DNA of 64,000 nt, taken from positions 124,001 through 188,000 of the forward strand of contig JBAJFG010000625.1 in NCBI GenBank assembly GCA_037903475.1. Direction: 5' to 3'. The notes beneath the pieces were generated by a model, which was given only the letters and a program-made list of their open reading frames with translations, was not told the DNA's origin and ran no database searches. How positions within the stretch are numbered: the first letter of the stretch is position 1; the number at the start of each line of letters is the position of its first letter. The stretch comes from Ancylostoma caninum (taxonomy: Eukaryota; Nematoda; Chromadorea; Rhabditida; Ancylostomatidae). Of this stretch, positions 26,880 through 40,537 are shown in pieces. The position numbers were made by a program, and so were the translations under genes.

Positions 26880-28270
26880 CTGGAAGGGCTATACTGCTCC
26901 AGCAGTGTAGCGGCAGTTTTAGAGCTGTAAACAAAACTTGTCGGTGAATTACCACAGAAAAAAAGATCTCGAACCAGAAAGAATAGAAAAAAGGGATTTG
27001 AACCAGAAAACCGTTGGTTTATCCTCGCCTTTCAACAATTCCATTCATTTTTTTTTGTATTTAAAATTTTATTTTTGAAGTTGGAGTTGTCCGATATCAA
27101 AGGTGGACCTCAAGCCAACGAAACAAATGAATAGATAACTTACTTTTACCAAGTAATCCAAACTCACGAGGGGCAAGGTGCACGTAAACAGTTCGAATGC
27201 AGGCTCTCAAGAACAAAAGCAGTGAACCAAAACCCAACCTTGGCCAGTAGCTCGATAAAAATTAACATCCAGCGCTAAGTACATAATTAATTAATTGATG
27301 CACCATGCGCCATACTAAGAGATCACATCGCTACAACATCCAATTAACAAGCAAATTAACTTCTGTAGTTCGAGAAGCTGCTCACAGTGATGGTCACAAG
27401 AAAAGGTAAAAAGCACCCTATTAGGGTAAAACGATAACTGTCCGCGGAATAAAAAAATATGAGGACTATAAATCAGTGCAGCAGTCGAAGAACAAGCAAA
27501 GAACGTTGCGTAGGACGAAAGCGCATCATCTGATGAGGATTTCCCCTGTTGTCGTGAGAAAGTAGTCGGACATGGGAACAACCAGAATCATTTCGTAGGC
27601 GGGGCTTCTCAATAAATCTGTGGAAATATTCCCAGAGAGGCTTATTCAGAAATTATACGTAATGTCTGCCCTCTCAGAAACCATCTAAATAACAGGTTGC
27701 AGCCTGCAAAACACTGATGGCATGTCTAAATGCCGTACCAAATGTCTTACCCTACAAATAAACACCTAGAACATCATCTACGTGAACATTAACGAGTGCA
27801 GAGTGGTTATTTTGAGCGCAGAATTTAATGTTCAAGTACTCGTACAGCAGGCAAATAACATCTCAACGGCAAAAAAGCGCTGCAATGAACAGTTGCTGGC
27901 GGTTTCAACACGAAGGAACGATCACAAATCTCATCCGACCTTTTATTTGCTTCCGATTGAACCAAAAGAAAAATTAGAAATGGCCTCTTGAGCCGATGGC
28001 AAATACGCCTTCGCAAATGTCATTTGCGTATCTCCTCAACTAATTTACCCAATGTCAGCAGCAGAATTCGAAAAAGAGAGTGCACGTGAGCATTGGAGGC
28101 CAAACAGGCGAATTCGGATGATCTGATACCTTTCTTCCAGGAATTTCCATGAGAAGAAATTTTCTGGGACACGGCAAATTCTTGTAGATTCAGCCGGCTC
28201 TAATGATATAAAGTTCTACGTATATTTCGTTTTTTTTTTTTTGTTAATTTAACTGATGGGCGGGGTGAGC

Positions 28271-28306
28271 TACGTAAGTACAGAAAACCACGTAAGTACA
28301 GAAAAC
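28271..28306. repeat. Two 18-bp tandem units
   Basis: TACGTAAGTACAGAAAAC is followed directly by CACGTAAGTACAGAAAAC. This is a simple local duplication. Confidence 0.8.
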
Positions 28307-29780
28307 AGCAAATTTTTTTTTCAATAATAGGCATATTAGAATCTATACCTCTATTATCAGTTATAGATTATGTGTGGTTTTCTTGTTCTTTTCATTATTT
28401 TCAAGAGGAATTCTTGTAATTTCAACACGTTTTCCAAGAGTGTCAAATAAAATGGTGAATTTCACTCAAACTCAACAAAACTTCACACACCCCGTTAACC
28501 TAGAATACTATGAGGATAAAGCTTCATAACTTGACCAGACTGTCACCTGTTCTTATATGAGCAGAACTGGACCCAAACCGACTGTGCTGAAGAATAGAAA
28601 AATTATTAGGCGCACCTCAACGCTTTTTAAAAAACAATACTCCAAGAAATTTCAATTAAGAGAAGCACCCAACGAACTTCTCCGGATTGAGGTTTTACCC
28701 GTTTGCGGGCGAATAGGTACCGCGAGACTTGAAATCCGGACCAAAAGTACACGAAACACATGCAAAATCCAATAGATCGAACTTTTTTGGGCGTGTGGAT
28801 CAGCGAGCGAGTTTTTACTCGGTGACTTCCTTAGCTTCTGTTACAGAGAGCTCCAATGGACGAGATTACGGCATCTGTAAAAACTACCGAGAGCTGTAAA
28901 CTAGCGTATTGTTGGACGATTGGTCCATGACAGCTTAGCTGAGGCCTAAGATGAACAGACAAACTACTAGGGGATTCGACGCTTAGATTCCTTAATGACA
29001 TCAACACATCAAATTAAAAGCAGTTTTATTTACGAGAGATTCATCGAGGTACTTTTCCCGACGAAGGTGGTTTGTCATTCACCTCTCGATATGCTTATCT
29101 ACAAAACAGAAGGACCACCCTAAGATACAGCCTCTTTAGATAAGTGCTCACTTGGATAACAGGTGCAATATCTAAGTGAGCAGACTAAGAACTTTAGATG
29201 AAATATCAAAAAAATCAAACATTATTGCAGAAACTGACATTTCTGATGATATTTCTCCTCAAAGGACGAAGCGACCATATTTGGATGCATGGAGGGCTAG
29301 CAAAAAATGGGCAAGTCGACATTAGCGGTTAAGGCAACCGCAGGATGACAAGAGTGTGCTTTTACAGAATGGAGAACTACATACACTACATACCACTACC
29401 TGTTGCTGCTACGTATTGATCTTTCAACACTCGAAAAAACAAGTATGCATATTTAAAATATCGAAACTATTGCGAAGAAATTGAAAAATATTGAAAACAC
29501 CCTTTATAAGAGCCGGAAGTATAAAATCAGATGACTCGACTAGGCGCAATAACTCTACAACTCTGCTACATCTTCTAGCTTATCCCTCCCACTCCCCTCC
29601 CCCAAACCAAAAAAAAGGCATTTGTCTATTCAGTCTTGACACTACTACTTAAAAACCTGTCCTCGTCAGAAATGAGTAGTAATTTAGTTGATGACGGTAG
29701 TAAAGGTCAACATCTAGCAAGAACACCAAAGCTTTATGAAAATCTAATCTCGGCTCTTACCGTCAAAGAACATACAATTA

Positions 29781-29881
29781 TACCAACGTGATCAACTAGT
29801 GTGCACTTATGGAAAAACGCCTAAGGTGCTAGCAGCTGCAAGAGGATAAAATGCAAAGTATGTATATCGATCACGTTGGTA
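29781..29881. repeat. 13-bp inverted repeat 75 bp apart
   Basis: TACCAACGTGATC (29,781-29,793) and its exact inverse (29,869-29,881) flank 75 bp of unremarkable sequence. It may be the ends of a very short MITE; no target duplication is clear. Confidence 0.45.
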
Positions 29882-30841
29882 GGGAAGGCACGACCAGTGC
29901 ACCTATTTTTTAGCAAGGCAAACGCATTCGCTGACACAACGAAACCCACATCTCGTCCCAACGATTCAATTAGCCTCGTCTCGAGCATTACTAGGCAAAC
30001 ACAAGGAAGATGAACAGCACCAGCTCAATAGCGAGATGAGACTAGCCGAAGCGAAGGAAGTAAAACGACTTGATGGCTCTGACCTAACGGTAAAGAAGCC
30101 GACGCTACTTAGAAGCTAAATTTAACTTTCCCGAATAGGAAAAAGTTTTAACGGCAACCTGATTTCCCGATTGACTGATTAATAAATGAGATTATTAAGT
30201 TAGTAGGTGAAAACTGAATAAATACTCAGAAAGATGTGTAACCCATTTATTTATTTATTTAATTTTATTTTAGTGGTTTTTGCCAGTTCCTCCGTACCAC
30301 TTACTTTTCTATCGCCTTACTTCCGCCCAATTATGACTTTTTAGCAACAGTGTCGTATACGTACTTTCCAGAAGATATTTTTTTCCTCTACAAAGGTGTT
30401 CATTATTCAACTTTAAAATCTTGAATTTCTCAGGTCTTAGCCTTATGAATAGAACAACAAAGGTGAAAACTAGCTTTTTTTTTCTCATCTATGGCTAAAA
30501 AGTTTGCCGATGTGTTCTAATTTTTTCCACTATTCCAATCGCAGAAGAAAATACAAATCCGTTATATTCGCATAATTAGTAAAACGTGGTACTTCGCCTA
30601 CTATTTCTATATGCTGATTGTGCTAACAAATGCTAATTTATGCTGATTTTGTAAGTCCTTTGCTTCTTACTGTTATTGCTGTTCGATATAACACATTCTT
30701 GAACGGTTTGCAAGAATTTCGCCTGACTACATCAGAAGATTACCTTTTGTTTGCATCTAAAATCTTTCTTAAATATAGCGAAAAATCAAAATGTATGCTC
30801 TTCTTTGTTGTGGATAAGATTCAACGCAAAATTGACTTTAA

Positions 30842-31256
30842 AGACAGGGGGCCACCTCGTTCTGCCTATTGGATTTACCATTAATCCTAGACTTTCTCAT
30901 CATGTTGATCCTCGGGATGTACATCAACAGGCACAGAAGCGACGAAATACCCATTTTTGAAAGGCACGAACTGGGTAAAAATTTGGAGCCCGGAGCGGAT
31001 CGCTCCAAAAATCCGATTGCTGTGCTGGCTGCCTGCCACGGCTGCCGCGTCGGTCAACGAGTCTTGGCGTGTTCAATCGACAAGATCAACGGCTTCACAT
31101 GTCAACTCGGGTTGGCAAACTGTTACAGACCTCGTCCTGGAAGATGGGTTTATAGACCATTCTGAGACAATTTATGTATACCGTTGGAACCACCGCGCCG
31201 AGTAGATGCAGAATCTGCTATTAGCTGAACTACGAAGATGAGATGGACCCCTGCCT
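30842..31256. mobile_element. TTAA-flanked inverted-repeat element, copy B
   Basis: Diverged relative of copy A in the same orientation. The left end is AGACAGGGGGCCACCTCGTT after TTAA; the right end is the degenerate inverse followed by TTGA. Shared internal blocks include GTGCTGGCTGCC, AGATCAACGGCTTC and TATGTATACCG. Both copies translate to a related peptide around HGCxVGQ and IDKINGF, so this block is the most conserved part. Confidence 0.72.
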
Positions 31257-32166
31257 TTGAAGTATCTTTGCCCTAACACTGGGAAACTTTCCGGATTCAT
31301 CACTGATGTGATTCCAAGTGCATGTTTTGATTATTCTGATGATGGTTTATGGTTTACCGCTACTCTTTAACCGAGAAAAGTAACGCATTTCCACTGCTGC
31401 GCACAAAATTATACGACGGATGGAAAACTCCTTCTGCTGTCTATTTCAATCTTCCTTTCCAAGCATGTGACTCAGACGATAAAATTGGGTAAAAAGGAGA
31501 ACAGCTGTTTTAAGACGAAACTGGTCTCCGCCTGTGATTGCGGGAGGAGGCGGAGTTGTGGAAATTTTTCGATTTCTTTTTGTTTGTTTACGCAGAACAC
31601 ACGTAAGTGATGACTCTTCGCAATCTTTGTTTTCGTAAAAGGCTGCAATTCGAATTGGATGGAACCTCAGCTGGCTGTTTTTCGTTTGTTTACTTCTCGT
31701 TCAGCGCTGATAGCTTTTCTTTCCGGGAATGAAATTGTGGAGTTTTTGAGACTTTAGTGGTGATTTTGAGAAGTTTTTGTGATTATCCGCGTAATGAGCA
31801 ACAGATGACGTTTGCTGCGCCCTGTGAAGAACTTTTTTTTGCTAGAAAAAGTTGTTGAGATTTGTTTCCTCCACCGGATCACTGCCCATAAACAAACGAG
31901 GTGCAGCAAACTACATGTGTAATGTAACCCCCACTGCATGTCGCATACTAGGCTGGGGATCATTTAACAATAAATAACCAAACCAACGACGGTTAACACA
32001 TCTGGTTTTCGTACAGACTAAGCAACGATAGCAGATGCAGAGCACGAAAGTTGGTCTGCTAACCTGGTCTTGCTGGGCCAAACTTCCATGAATCCTCGTC
32101 CTGGACAACGATCCAGAACATTCATAAAAATGTCATTAAAGACTGCCGCGAGCAAAATTTCACTTG

Positions 32167-32191
32167 TTTTTTTTTTTTTGGGGGGGGGGGG
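32167..32191. repeat. Abutting poly-T and poly-G runs
   Basis: A run of 13 T is followed at once by a run of about 12 G. Comparable homopolymer C or G runs occur near 16,477, 17,349 and 59,239. These are likely slippage-prone sites and possible assembly trouble spots. Confidence 0.8.
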
Positions 32192-33520
32192 TTTCTGTGA
32201 GTCCGACTAAGACTATTACTGGCTTAGATATACCCGGTTATTTTGCATTGGGAGTTGTGAAAGATGTGCGCAGGACAAGAAAACATCTATCTCGCTCAAA
32301 TTTTCCGACGGAGCAACTGTATGTCAGAGAGGAATCCTAGAAAGCAGATTTCCGCTGCAAATTTTCTTCTATTTTTTGAGTCAATGATATTCCATGAATC
32401 TGACAGATGGGTTCAATCTCTTCCAGTACAACGTTCTTCTCACCAGTAAACGCTATTGGACCTATGAGTTGCATCCCTATGGGTCTAATGAAGGCACTAA
32501 ATTAACTTGCAAACCACGATGCGATTTTCTCTGATGCCCCGTTTTCCCTCACCCCCTCTAAACAGATGAATGTGTTAATTTTTCACTGTGTTACAGTTTA
32601 TACATAAGTTTATACATAGCGAGCACGTCTTGCTGTTCCAAGAACTTACACTATTATCCCATGTAGGACAACCAATAAAGCTGTGGTTGGCTTACGTGGT
32701 TGATGTTTCATGAATGCCAGCAGAGGTAGACAGCCAAACAATCGGCCTCTTTCCATCACCCAAATCGTTCCGCTCAGCGTTGTCGTCCCGTTTCTCAATA
32801 AAATTATGGAGAGTTATTAAGAGAAAATAGAAGAGTCCCCGAGAGTGGGAAAAATGTAGGAAGGCGGTGACAAGCCCTGCATGGTGCCGATCTCAACAAC
32901 GATGTGCCCTACTCGGTGGCTCCGTGGCTGAACTTCGATGTATTTCAGCAAGGGAACTAGCGCGAAAGATGTAAAAGAATGGATGAAACAAAGCTAGCAA
33001 GAGGCTTACGAGCCTGAAAAAATGAGTTATTTGGTGAAGAAGGATCCTAATGCCTAGCCCGGAGAAGAAGAGCTAAAAAATTAATCAAGAGCGTGCATAA
33101 ATAGAATTCCAGGTATGAGTGAGCCCACGACTTCTTCGCTGAAGAAAAAACTTAATTAAGTTACCAGAAATTCAATATTAGCACTACCTACCCCACTGTC
33201 TCCATGCACTAGTTCTAAAACAGCAGACAACAGAACAATAGTTTTTCCATCCTATCTTTTGTGAATGAATATGTCCTGCTATGAGCAGTTTGTAACGCCC
33301 GACAACCACAGCGTCCAGTTGATCTGGCGCGGCGCCTTGGTAGTGCGACGCGGCCTTGTTTTCAAATGTGCAATAACAATTGACGCTCCCTTTACACCCA
33401 ACGTTACACAGTATCGACGAATCAGATGAATTATAACACATACATCTTAATGAGCATTACCAGTCCATGTATTTCAGGAATACTTGTTTGTATGAAGAGA
33501 GCAGAGCTTTAAGCTATCAC

Positions 33521-34433
33521 CAGGGCGCAGCACTAGGTGGTCAGTGTCGGTTGGGGAGTACTAAGTCCAGTCGGATTCTGAAATGGGCTACTAAGTACCT
33601 ACACACTAGGGTTCTTCCAGCAAAAGCAGATAGCACTAAAAAAGAGACTTAAATAAGCGTTAGTGAGACGACGAATGATGTTTCAGCAAGAATTGCGTAC
33701 CATTCAGCAAAGACAGCCTAAATCGTCTCAAATTCAAGCAAAAATCCTCGAAAAACCGATCTCAGTACGAAACTGTTTGATCCCGCAAGAACTCGTTGAA
33801 GCTTGTTATACGACCTGTCAGATACAAGAAATTGTCATTGGAGCGCGGTTTTTTCTCTCAAACCCGGAACTTTCCCAGGAAATTTCTCTCGTTTGAGGAA
33901 GTGTTCTGATACGCTGTCTACTCCAAGAAATGCGCCTAGGTGGTATCAACTCTCCCCTAGAGTGGCATCTTTCGTTTTTGAAAAAAACCGTCTTCGTTTT
34001 TGAAAAAAAAAAACCGTCATTAATGGTCAAAAAATGGTCAAAAACCACTTTTTGACCATTAATGACGGTTTTTCTCAAAAACGAAGACGTTTTCTCAAAA
34101 ACGAACGGTGCCACTTTGGGGGGATACTCGTTGGTATAGTGCGCATCTACAGTCAAAATTCCAACATGATACGTCTCCTACAGGTTGAGCAACACCTGAT
34201 TATCACTGGAGCGCACCAGAGTGCAGGGTAGAGATGGAGTAAATGGTTGAACAACGGTGGTCTTCAGCCACGAGTTTGATGATCCTCCAGAAGTGCCTTT
34301 CTGAAATCTGCTTGCCTCTAACATCAGTAGACGGTTAGCGGTTGGCTACGCCCCGGTCACTAGTGCAAAGCCGCTGAATCTGCAGGACGCTACTAAGTCC
34401 TGGTGGTCAATGACCACCTGGTGCTGCGCCCTG
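33521..34433. mobile_element. hAT-type non-autonomous element, family 1 copy A
   Basis: 913 bp. Ends are CAGGGCGCAGCACTAGGTGG and the inverse of CAGGGCGCAGCACCAGGTGG. The 8-bp duplication GCTATCAC flanks it exactly (33,513-33,520 and 34,434-34,441). CAGGG ends plus an 8-bp duplication are the hAT signature. A central palindrome spans 33,962-34,113. There is no transposase. It is closely related over its whole length to 47,154-48,082. Confidence 0.93.
33962..34113. repeat. Central palindrome of hAT family 1 copy A
   Basis: The arms GTGGCATCTTTCGTTTTTGA... and the inverse ...TCAAAAACGAACGGTGCCAC fold about 152 nt onto itself, with the apex near TGGTCAAAAACCACTTTTTG. The corresponding palindrome in copy B is 47,591-47,752, more eroded. 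Confidence 0.85.
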
Positions 34434-34441
34434 GCTATCAC

Positions 34442-37400
34442 CAAGATACGAACCCCGTAAATGAGAACAAGGTATTAAATATTGAGACCTTTGAGAATTC
34501 GGGAGGCGGCGGCTCATCATTCCTGCTTTTCCCAGAACTTTTTCCCTAAAACGGGTGTCGTCGCAAATACGATTTGCGAAGCTGAAGTCATCTGTACGTA
34601 ATTCGCTTACAACTGTCGTTCAGAATAAGCTGTAACTCTAAGCCAAAGAGTAAACATGCCAAAGAGTAAAGAACGTATACTTACTAGAACACGGGCGTCT
34701 TGGAAAATTCTCCGAGAAAGGAAAATAATTTGTTAAAACAGAAAATATAAGCTGAGAAAAAAATGCAACCAGTGGATTTCGCGTAAACACGCCTATTTTT
34801 CATGGCGAGGTCGGCCACAATTGATACTTCATTAACATACTAGGCCATACATACACATACCAATGGTATGCATGAGGAAACGATAAGGTTCTAAAAAACC
34901 ACTTGGGATTGAAAGATAAATTGTTAGTGCGAACAAAAAAGTTCCTACAATGATGAATATCGGAATAAGTAGAGTAATAATTTCAAGAACGAGCAAGCAA
35001 TTTTTATGTACCATACTATGATCCCTAATTACTGTGCAGTAGGACCGCAGCTCGAACAACGTAATACGTCAACTTCGAAGAGTAGTTTTGGGCATAGCCC
35101 CCCTCCCCTCCGATTTCCCATCATCCTCCCCCTGATTGCTGCAAGAAGGAAACAAGCTGCACCAGCAGTTGAGAGTACGATAGCAGCAAGATGGAGGAGA
35201 TGGCCATACTCAAAACTTCACTTCCAAGTAAAAGAATGAAAGAGTTGTGCTCCCATTGCACAGCTGTCAGATACATTTTAACGGTCCGTTTCACCAGTGA
35301 AGACAGTTGGAAAGGAAACATTGGAAAGGAAACACCCAAAAATAATGATGGGACTTCCGCGCCAATACATCGGAGAGGGAATGTAGGCACTCAAGGAATG
35401 AACACAGATATTAAACATCTCTGCTTCTGAATCATACCATCTATTAAGTTGGTCCAGAAGTCTTGCACGACCACCAACACATTTGTCTTCAAACAATCAT
35501 GACATTATCGTACATGGATGGAACTTGGTCCGCCAATTTTTATCGCTGAAAAGGAATAGAACATTCTACCACATTCTTTTGCCTAAGAATCTCACTTCAG
35601 CAACAAGAAATTCTGGGTTGTAAAGTAAATTTAGGTGCAAGACTTTCAGACCAATCTTATACAAAGAGAAAGGATAATTTCGAGTGACTAATCTATTCCG
35701 GTATTTCCAGTAAGTAAACAATCGACTAAAATAAAAATGTTTACGAAAGCTGTGCATTTGAGAAATAATGCTACGTTAACTATTTGTTCTCAAGTAGTCC
35801 CAAGCCCGTTCCTATTCGAGTATCTGCACCATCTCTGGACGACCACTCTGCTTCGAAACAATTTGTCCGTTTTTGGAGACCACGTGAGGACCAATGCCTA
35901 TGCAGAAAAAAAACCGTCCCACGCATAAGTGCAAGATCGCTTTCAACTCTCACATGATCATAAATTAGTTTCAGGACCAATAGAGCGTGAAATCAAGAGG
36001 GAAGCACAAAACTGAAATCGATTCTTAAATGCAAAATCAAAAATCATCCCAGACACAAACTACGTACGACCAAACACTTTACTAATGAGCTTCTGGAAAG
36101 ATCTGTTAAATCCATGGATGGAATTCAGAAATGCACACACTAAAGTAATCGAAAATGTCCAACTTTCTTAAAAAAAGAGAGTGGCTGTGAATCATCCAGC
36201 AGCACAGAAATAGCTAGGTAAATCCAAGAAGTGAGGGAAGTGTCAATGAATCCTCTCGTCACTGACATCATGATAGACCAAGGAACGATCGCACTATCTA
36301 CCCAATAAGCAAATGGAATGAAATTTGGCAAGTCTCCACTCAAGAATCAGTTGGCCCGGTTTGGTCTCTTCTCATTCGACATGTACACAGCTGATTACAA
36401 ATACAATATTAACCATAAGTGGATCCAACAGTTCGACCAGTTTTAAATGCATAATTACGATTAGACTCGCTGCTACTGACCTACCACAAGGGTTACAGAA
36501 AAAAGTGATCACCGCTGGAAAATCCTATTTCTGGAATAGAACCCTTTCTGGGTTACGAGCTTTCCGAAGCAAAAAAACAGGCATAGCTAAAAGGAATTTC
36601 ACAGATGAAACGGTTCTGCTGTAGGAAGCGCTTATGTAACCTGATTGATTGAAAGCGAGCGCCTGACAGGCAGAGTCAAAAATACGAGTTTGAATGAGTT
36701 CCAACAAATAAACTAAAGCTTTATTCTTAACATTTTTGCCGGAAGTTTTATTCAGATGAGAAGAGCGAGGGGACATGCTGATTGAAGGAGTTTTTTTCTA
36801 TAGTCAATTACTCAGAGAACACGTGAATCACGTCAAGATAAAATGAGAAGCTCCGTAAATTCCCCATCTTATCATTTTATACGACCACCACTGAAAAATT
36901 TATTATAGTAACAGCTTCAATGGAGAATAAGACAGGGAGTTTCATCAACAGCAGTAAAAAATACTGCTACCAGTTGAAGGTGTGCTTGAGCTTCGTAAAT
37001 CTCTTAAAACATAAAAAAGAAACTGGACAAATATTAACATGCCCGCGAAAGATGGAAAAAAATCTCAACCAAACCAATTCCCCCAGCCAATCTACAAAAA
37101 CCACGGCAGGAAGTGATGGGACGAGCGGTCGAAAAGCAAATTTCAAACTTCGCAGGTCTCTGGGGAGGAGAACTTTGTTGCAAATAAATTACGGGGGCAC
37201 AGAATCAGAAAATTGAATTTCAGCAGCCCAAAACGGAAACTTCCGAGATCATTTCTCCGTCTCTGATTCTCAAAACGAAAGCATGAATAAAGGACTAAAA
37301 TAAGACGAGTCAATCGTGAGCATTCATCATTGTACGTCGATATGATAAAAACAGAGCAGCAGCCCACGACCTGAGAGATACGTAATTTTCCTCTATACAA

Positions 37401-39365
37401 GAAAGAAAACTATGCATACGTAACCTGTGCAATCTAAGCCGACAAATCTCAGTCGCCCAGAATACATGCAGAAAAAAAGGATCACTCAAACCTACAACTC
37501 AAGAGCTAAGCAGCTTTCCTCCAAAACCTTTGCAAACCCCAAGTACGGATACACCTGTACACCCGCCACTCGAAATCTGTTCCATGATCGTTCCCGTCTA
37601 AAAGGAATACCCTATCGCCTTTCTGATTTTCAAATAGATCCCCAAATTACGAGCATTTTTCATATTCATAGTGCAAATAAATGACGTATTCACAGTATCA
37701 GTGACGCTCTGGACGTTTACGATCTAATGAAGAATGTTGCTCCTGAAAAATAATCGCTTGTTCAACTGGCGATAAATGAAAAAATCGCGAGGCCGAATGT
37801 ATGTCCAAAATTCAAAAATGGGCTCCATAGCGCAAATAAGCCGAAAGGAAATATCAGAAATATCATGAACAGCAATTTTACTGCTTTTCTCGCGTTCTGG
37901 GTAATGCGTGTGTATAGGACAAGGAAAATAAAAATCTCGTGAACAGGGACCACTCAGAAAGCATCAGAACCAACAATATTTTCAGTGAAAAACATCACAA
38001 GTCCTCGTAAGAACATAAATAGGGGAACAAAATCCAACAAGAAAGCACTAAAACAAACGGAATCATATTCTGAGTGGCATCCAACACACGTCTTCGTACA
38101 CGCGCTTTGAAAAGCAGCAAATATTTTAACTCCCCAATGAGCTTCCATTTCTGAATTCAAGCCTTCATTTACGAATAAGATTTTATTTTTCTTTGAATTT
38201 TCAAGAATTTTAGCTGAATAACAGGAGATATGTTCTTCTAGAAACTAGTTCACCGTGAAGAAATGAAGCGCTTACAGGTAATCTAACGACCCTTTTTAAT
38301 CCACTTCCGCACCCCCTACTCCCCCTCCCCCTTTAGTTCCGCTCCTTAACCTACGCAAATCATTCACAATGAAGAAAAGCTCATCAAAATGTTGGCTGTT
38401 CTACCACCACTTCATTTTCATTAATTGTTTTTAGGTAGTATGTTTGTGTCCTCAGCTTTCTACATTTTTGCTGATTATGATGTGCCAAGATGAAATGACA
38501 AATAAATAAATACATAAATTTAGTGAAGTATACGGAGAAAATTGAAAAATGTGGAGGTTAGTGTGCAATAAATCATACTGTTGGTTTTCGCGTGAATGCA
38601 GGTATTGACTCCAAGAAAAACTTGCAGAAGAAAGTTTTAAGGATGTGACTAGAGAGCGAAAATCGCACTGGTAGCAAGACTAACTAAGAATCGAACAGGA
38701 TGATTTTGCACCAAGACTGCAGTAGGAAAAATGGAGCAAGAAGAAATAAGAATCGGAATAGAGATCGAACTTTCATATAAATCGAACGATGCTCTCTATG
38801 TGATTCACTGCCAAAGGTTACTGGCAGCAGAGGAAATTGGCAACCAACAATTCAAGCTCTGAAAGACTCTTGGAAAATGTGAAAAGTGCTATTCAGTAAG
38901 CTCAACACCAGTCTGTGCCAGCGTCTTTTTTGTCTTTTTTCACTGAGCAAAAAATAATGACGTTCATGAAAAAAAACCACTTAGACCAGTGCATGGTCAA
39001 CAACTTCGCCTATGCAGTTCACCTCCTCCTGATTTGCAAATTTCGTAAGACAAGCGAAGAAAACCAACAAATTATTATCTAAATTATTATCTAACAAGTT
39101 GATTTTTTCTTCTCTCAAAAGCAATCACTGCATGCATAGACAGATTTTCATTTATGAAAGGTCCATAATCTTAAGAAGAGGTCCCTGGAGTTCGACACGC
39201 TACACAAGAAGACCTAACATTAAGTCGATGGATCTAAGAAATCTACAAACACACTACTTGGACTTACGATAACCCAGCATAATAGCCAATTCTTAATGAG
39301 ATTCTAGCACATGTTATTCAAGATTTCTCCGGACAGATAAAGTAAGAAAAGAGGTGAGAGGAAGG
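34442..39365. other. Intergenic between two hAT insertions
   Basis: Apart from the weak family 3 relic at 35.05 kb nothing is recognised. Frames up to 99 codons on either strand look random. Confidence 0.55.
35046..35275. mobile_element. Possible family 3 relic
   Basis: GCAGCTCGAACAACGTAATA at 35,048 resembles the family 3 end, and the following 200 bp share the TGCTGC/GCAGCA-rich style. The right end is not clear. This is a weak assignment based on one arm. Confidence 0.3.
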
Positions 39366-39373
39366 GTCACAAT

Positions 39374-40537
39374 CAGGGATGTGCGGAAGTAAAATTTCAA
39401 ATCCCGTAAAACGTAAAACGGAAAACGGAAGGCCAAAAATGGGCGGAAAACGGAAAGCGTAAAACGGAAAACGGAAAATTTTGCCCAAGCATAGGTTAGT
39501 GACCCATCTTCGACATTACATTTTCTAGGCATCTTCCTCATGGGCATAAGTGGTGATTCTTTCGAGTAATTAGGTAGTCCTACTGATGGTACGCAATTCA
39601 AACGGCTAGAAGACAGGCAGATTGAGGAGTATTTATCCTTCACCTAGTTACGAGAGATTATCAGAATTATATGATCGATAAGCATCTTTATCATTGAATG
39701 TTTAAGTATACGAGGAGCTGTAAAGTGTCAGAAGTGCGACTTCTTTGCTTTACTTTGGAGCAGACCTATTCTGCAAAGATTCATACAGAAAGGTAACTAT
39801 GGTAATCAATACGCTTGGGATCCGAGAAGGATCACTTTATCCACAACGGACCCTGTTGGTGCGAGTCAGCGATGGAGGAAGGAGGAGAAGAACAGCGTGT
39901 GGGGAACGTGAAATACAAGCAGCCCCAACATTGCGCAAGACATCAGGCGCAAGCGGCGCCAGTGTAGAGCTGTAGATCATCGTCAGATTAAAGCAGTGAC
40001 AATTATAGTGTAGCCTTATTTTTTTGTCGAGTTGAAAGAAAGCCTACATCATGCGTTGATTCGCAAGGATGCTTGATGCTCTCACCATGCCAGGTCACAG
40101 TTTCATGGAAATTTTGTATGAGTCTACTCCTCACTTCTGTGGAGCCTTTTTTTCCTTTTTTGAGAATTCTGAGGAGAGCAGGGCACTTGTATGGCATATT
40201 TGGAACTACGATGAAGACCAGCAAAACCGCGATGGGACATTTACCTTGCAGCTGAGACAAAAAAAAAGAAACAAAATAGTTCGAACTTCGTGGCGTTTAG
40301 ACGTCGATTTTTGCGCCATTGTTGTGGACTCATGTACACTGCGCATCGAAACACGAGTACCCTCTCCAGGATGGGGAAATACACCGAAAACAACGATCCC
40401 TCTCTCGCAATGGTTTTTCGGGACTTTCCGTTTTCCGGGCCAAAAACCCGTAAAACGTAAAACGTAAAACGGAAGGTCAAAAATGGGCGGAAAACGGGAA
40501 GCGTAAAACGGAAAACGGAAAATTCCGCACACCCCTG
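39374..40537. mobile_element. hAT-type non-autonomous element, family 2
   Basis: 1,164 bp. Ends are CAGGGATGTGCGGA and the inverse of CAGGGGTGTGCGGA, flanked by the exact 8-bp duplication GTCACAAT (39,366-39,373 and 40,538-40,545). Just inside each end lies a direct repeat of about 85 bp (39,408-39,482 and 40,446-40,525) made of AAAACGGA/AAAACGTA units. There is no transposase. An internal frame of 132 codons is not protein-like. Confidence 0.92.

Noticed and set aside
40069..40467. 132-codon frame inside the family 2 hAT element
   Set aside because: No resemblance to a hAT transposase; low-complexity ends; probably chance.
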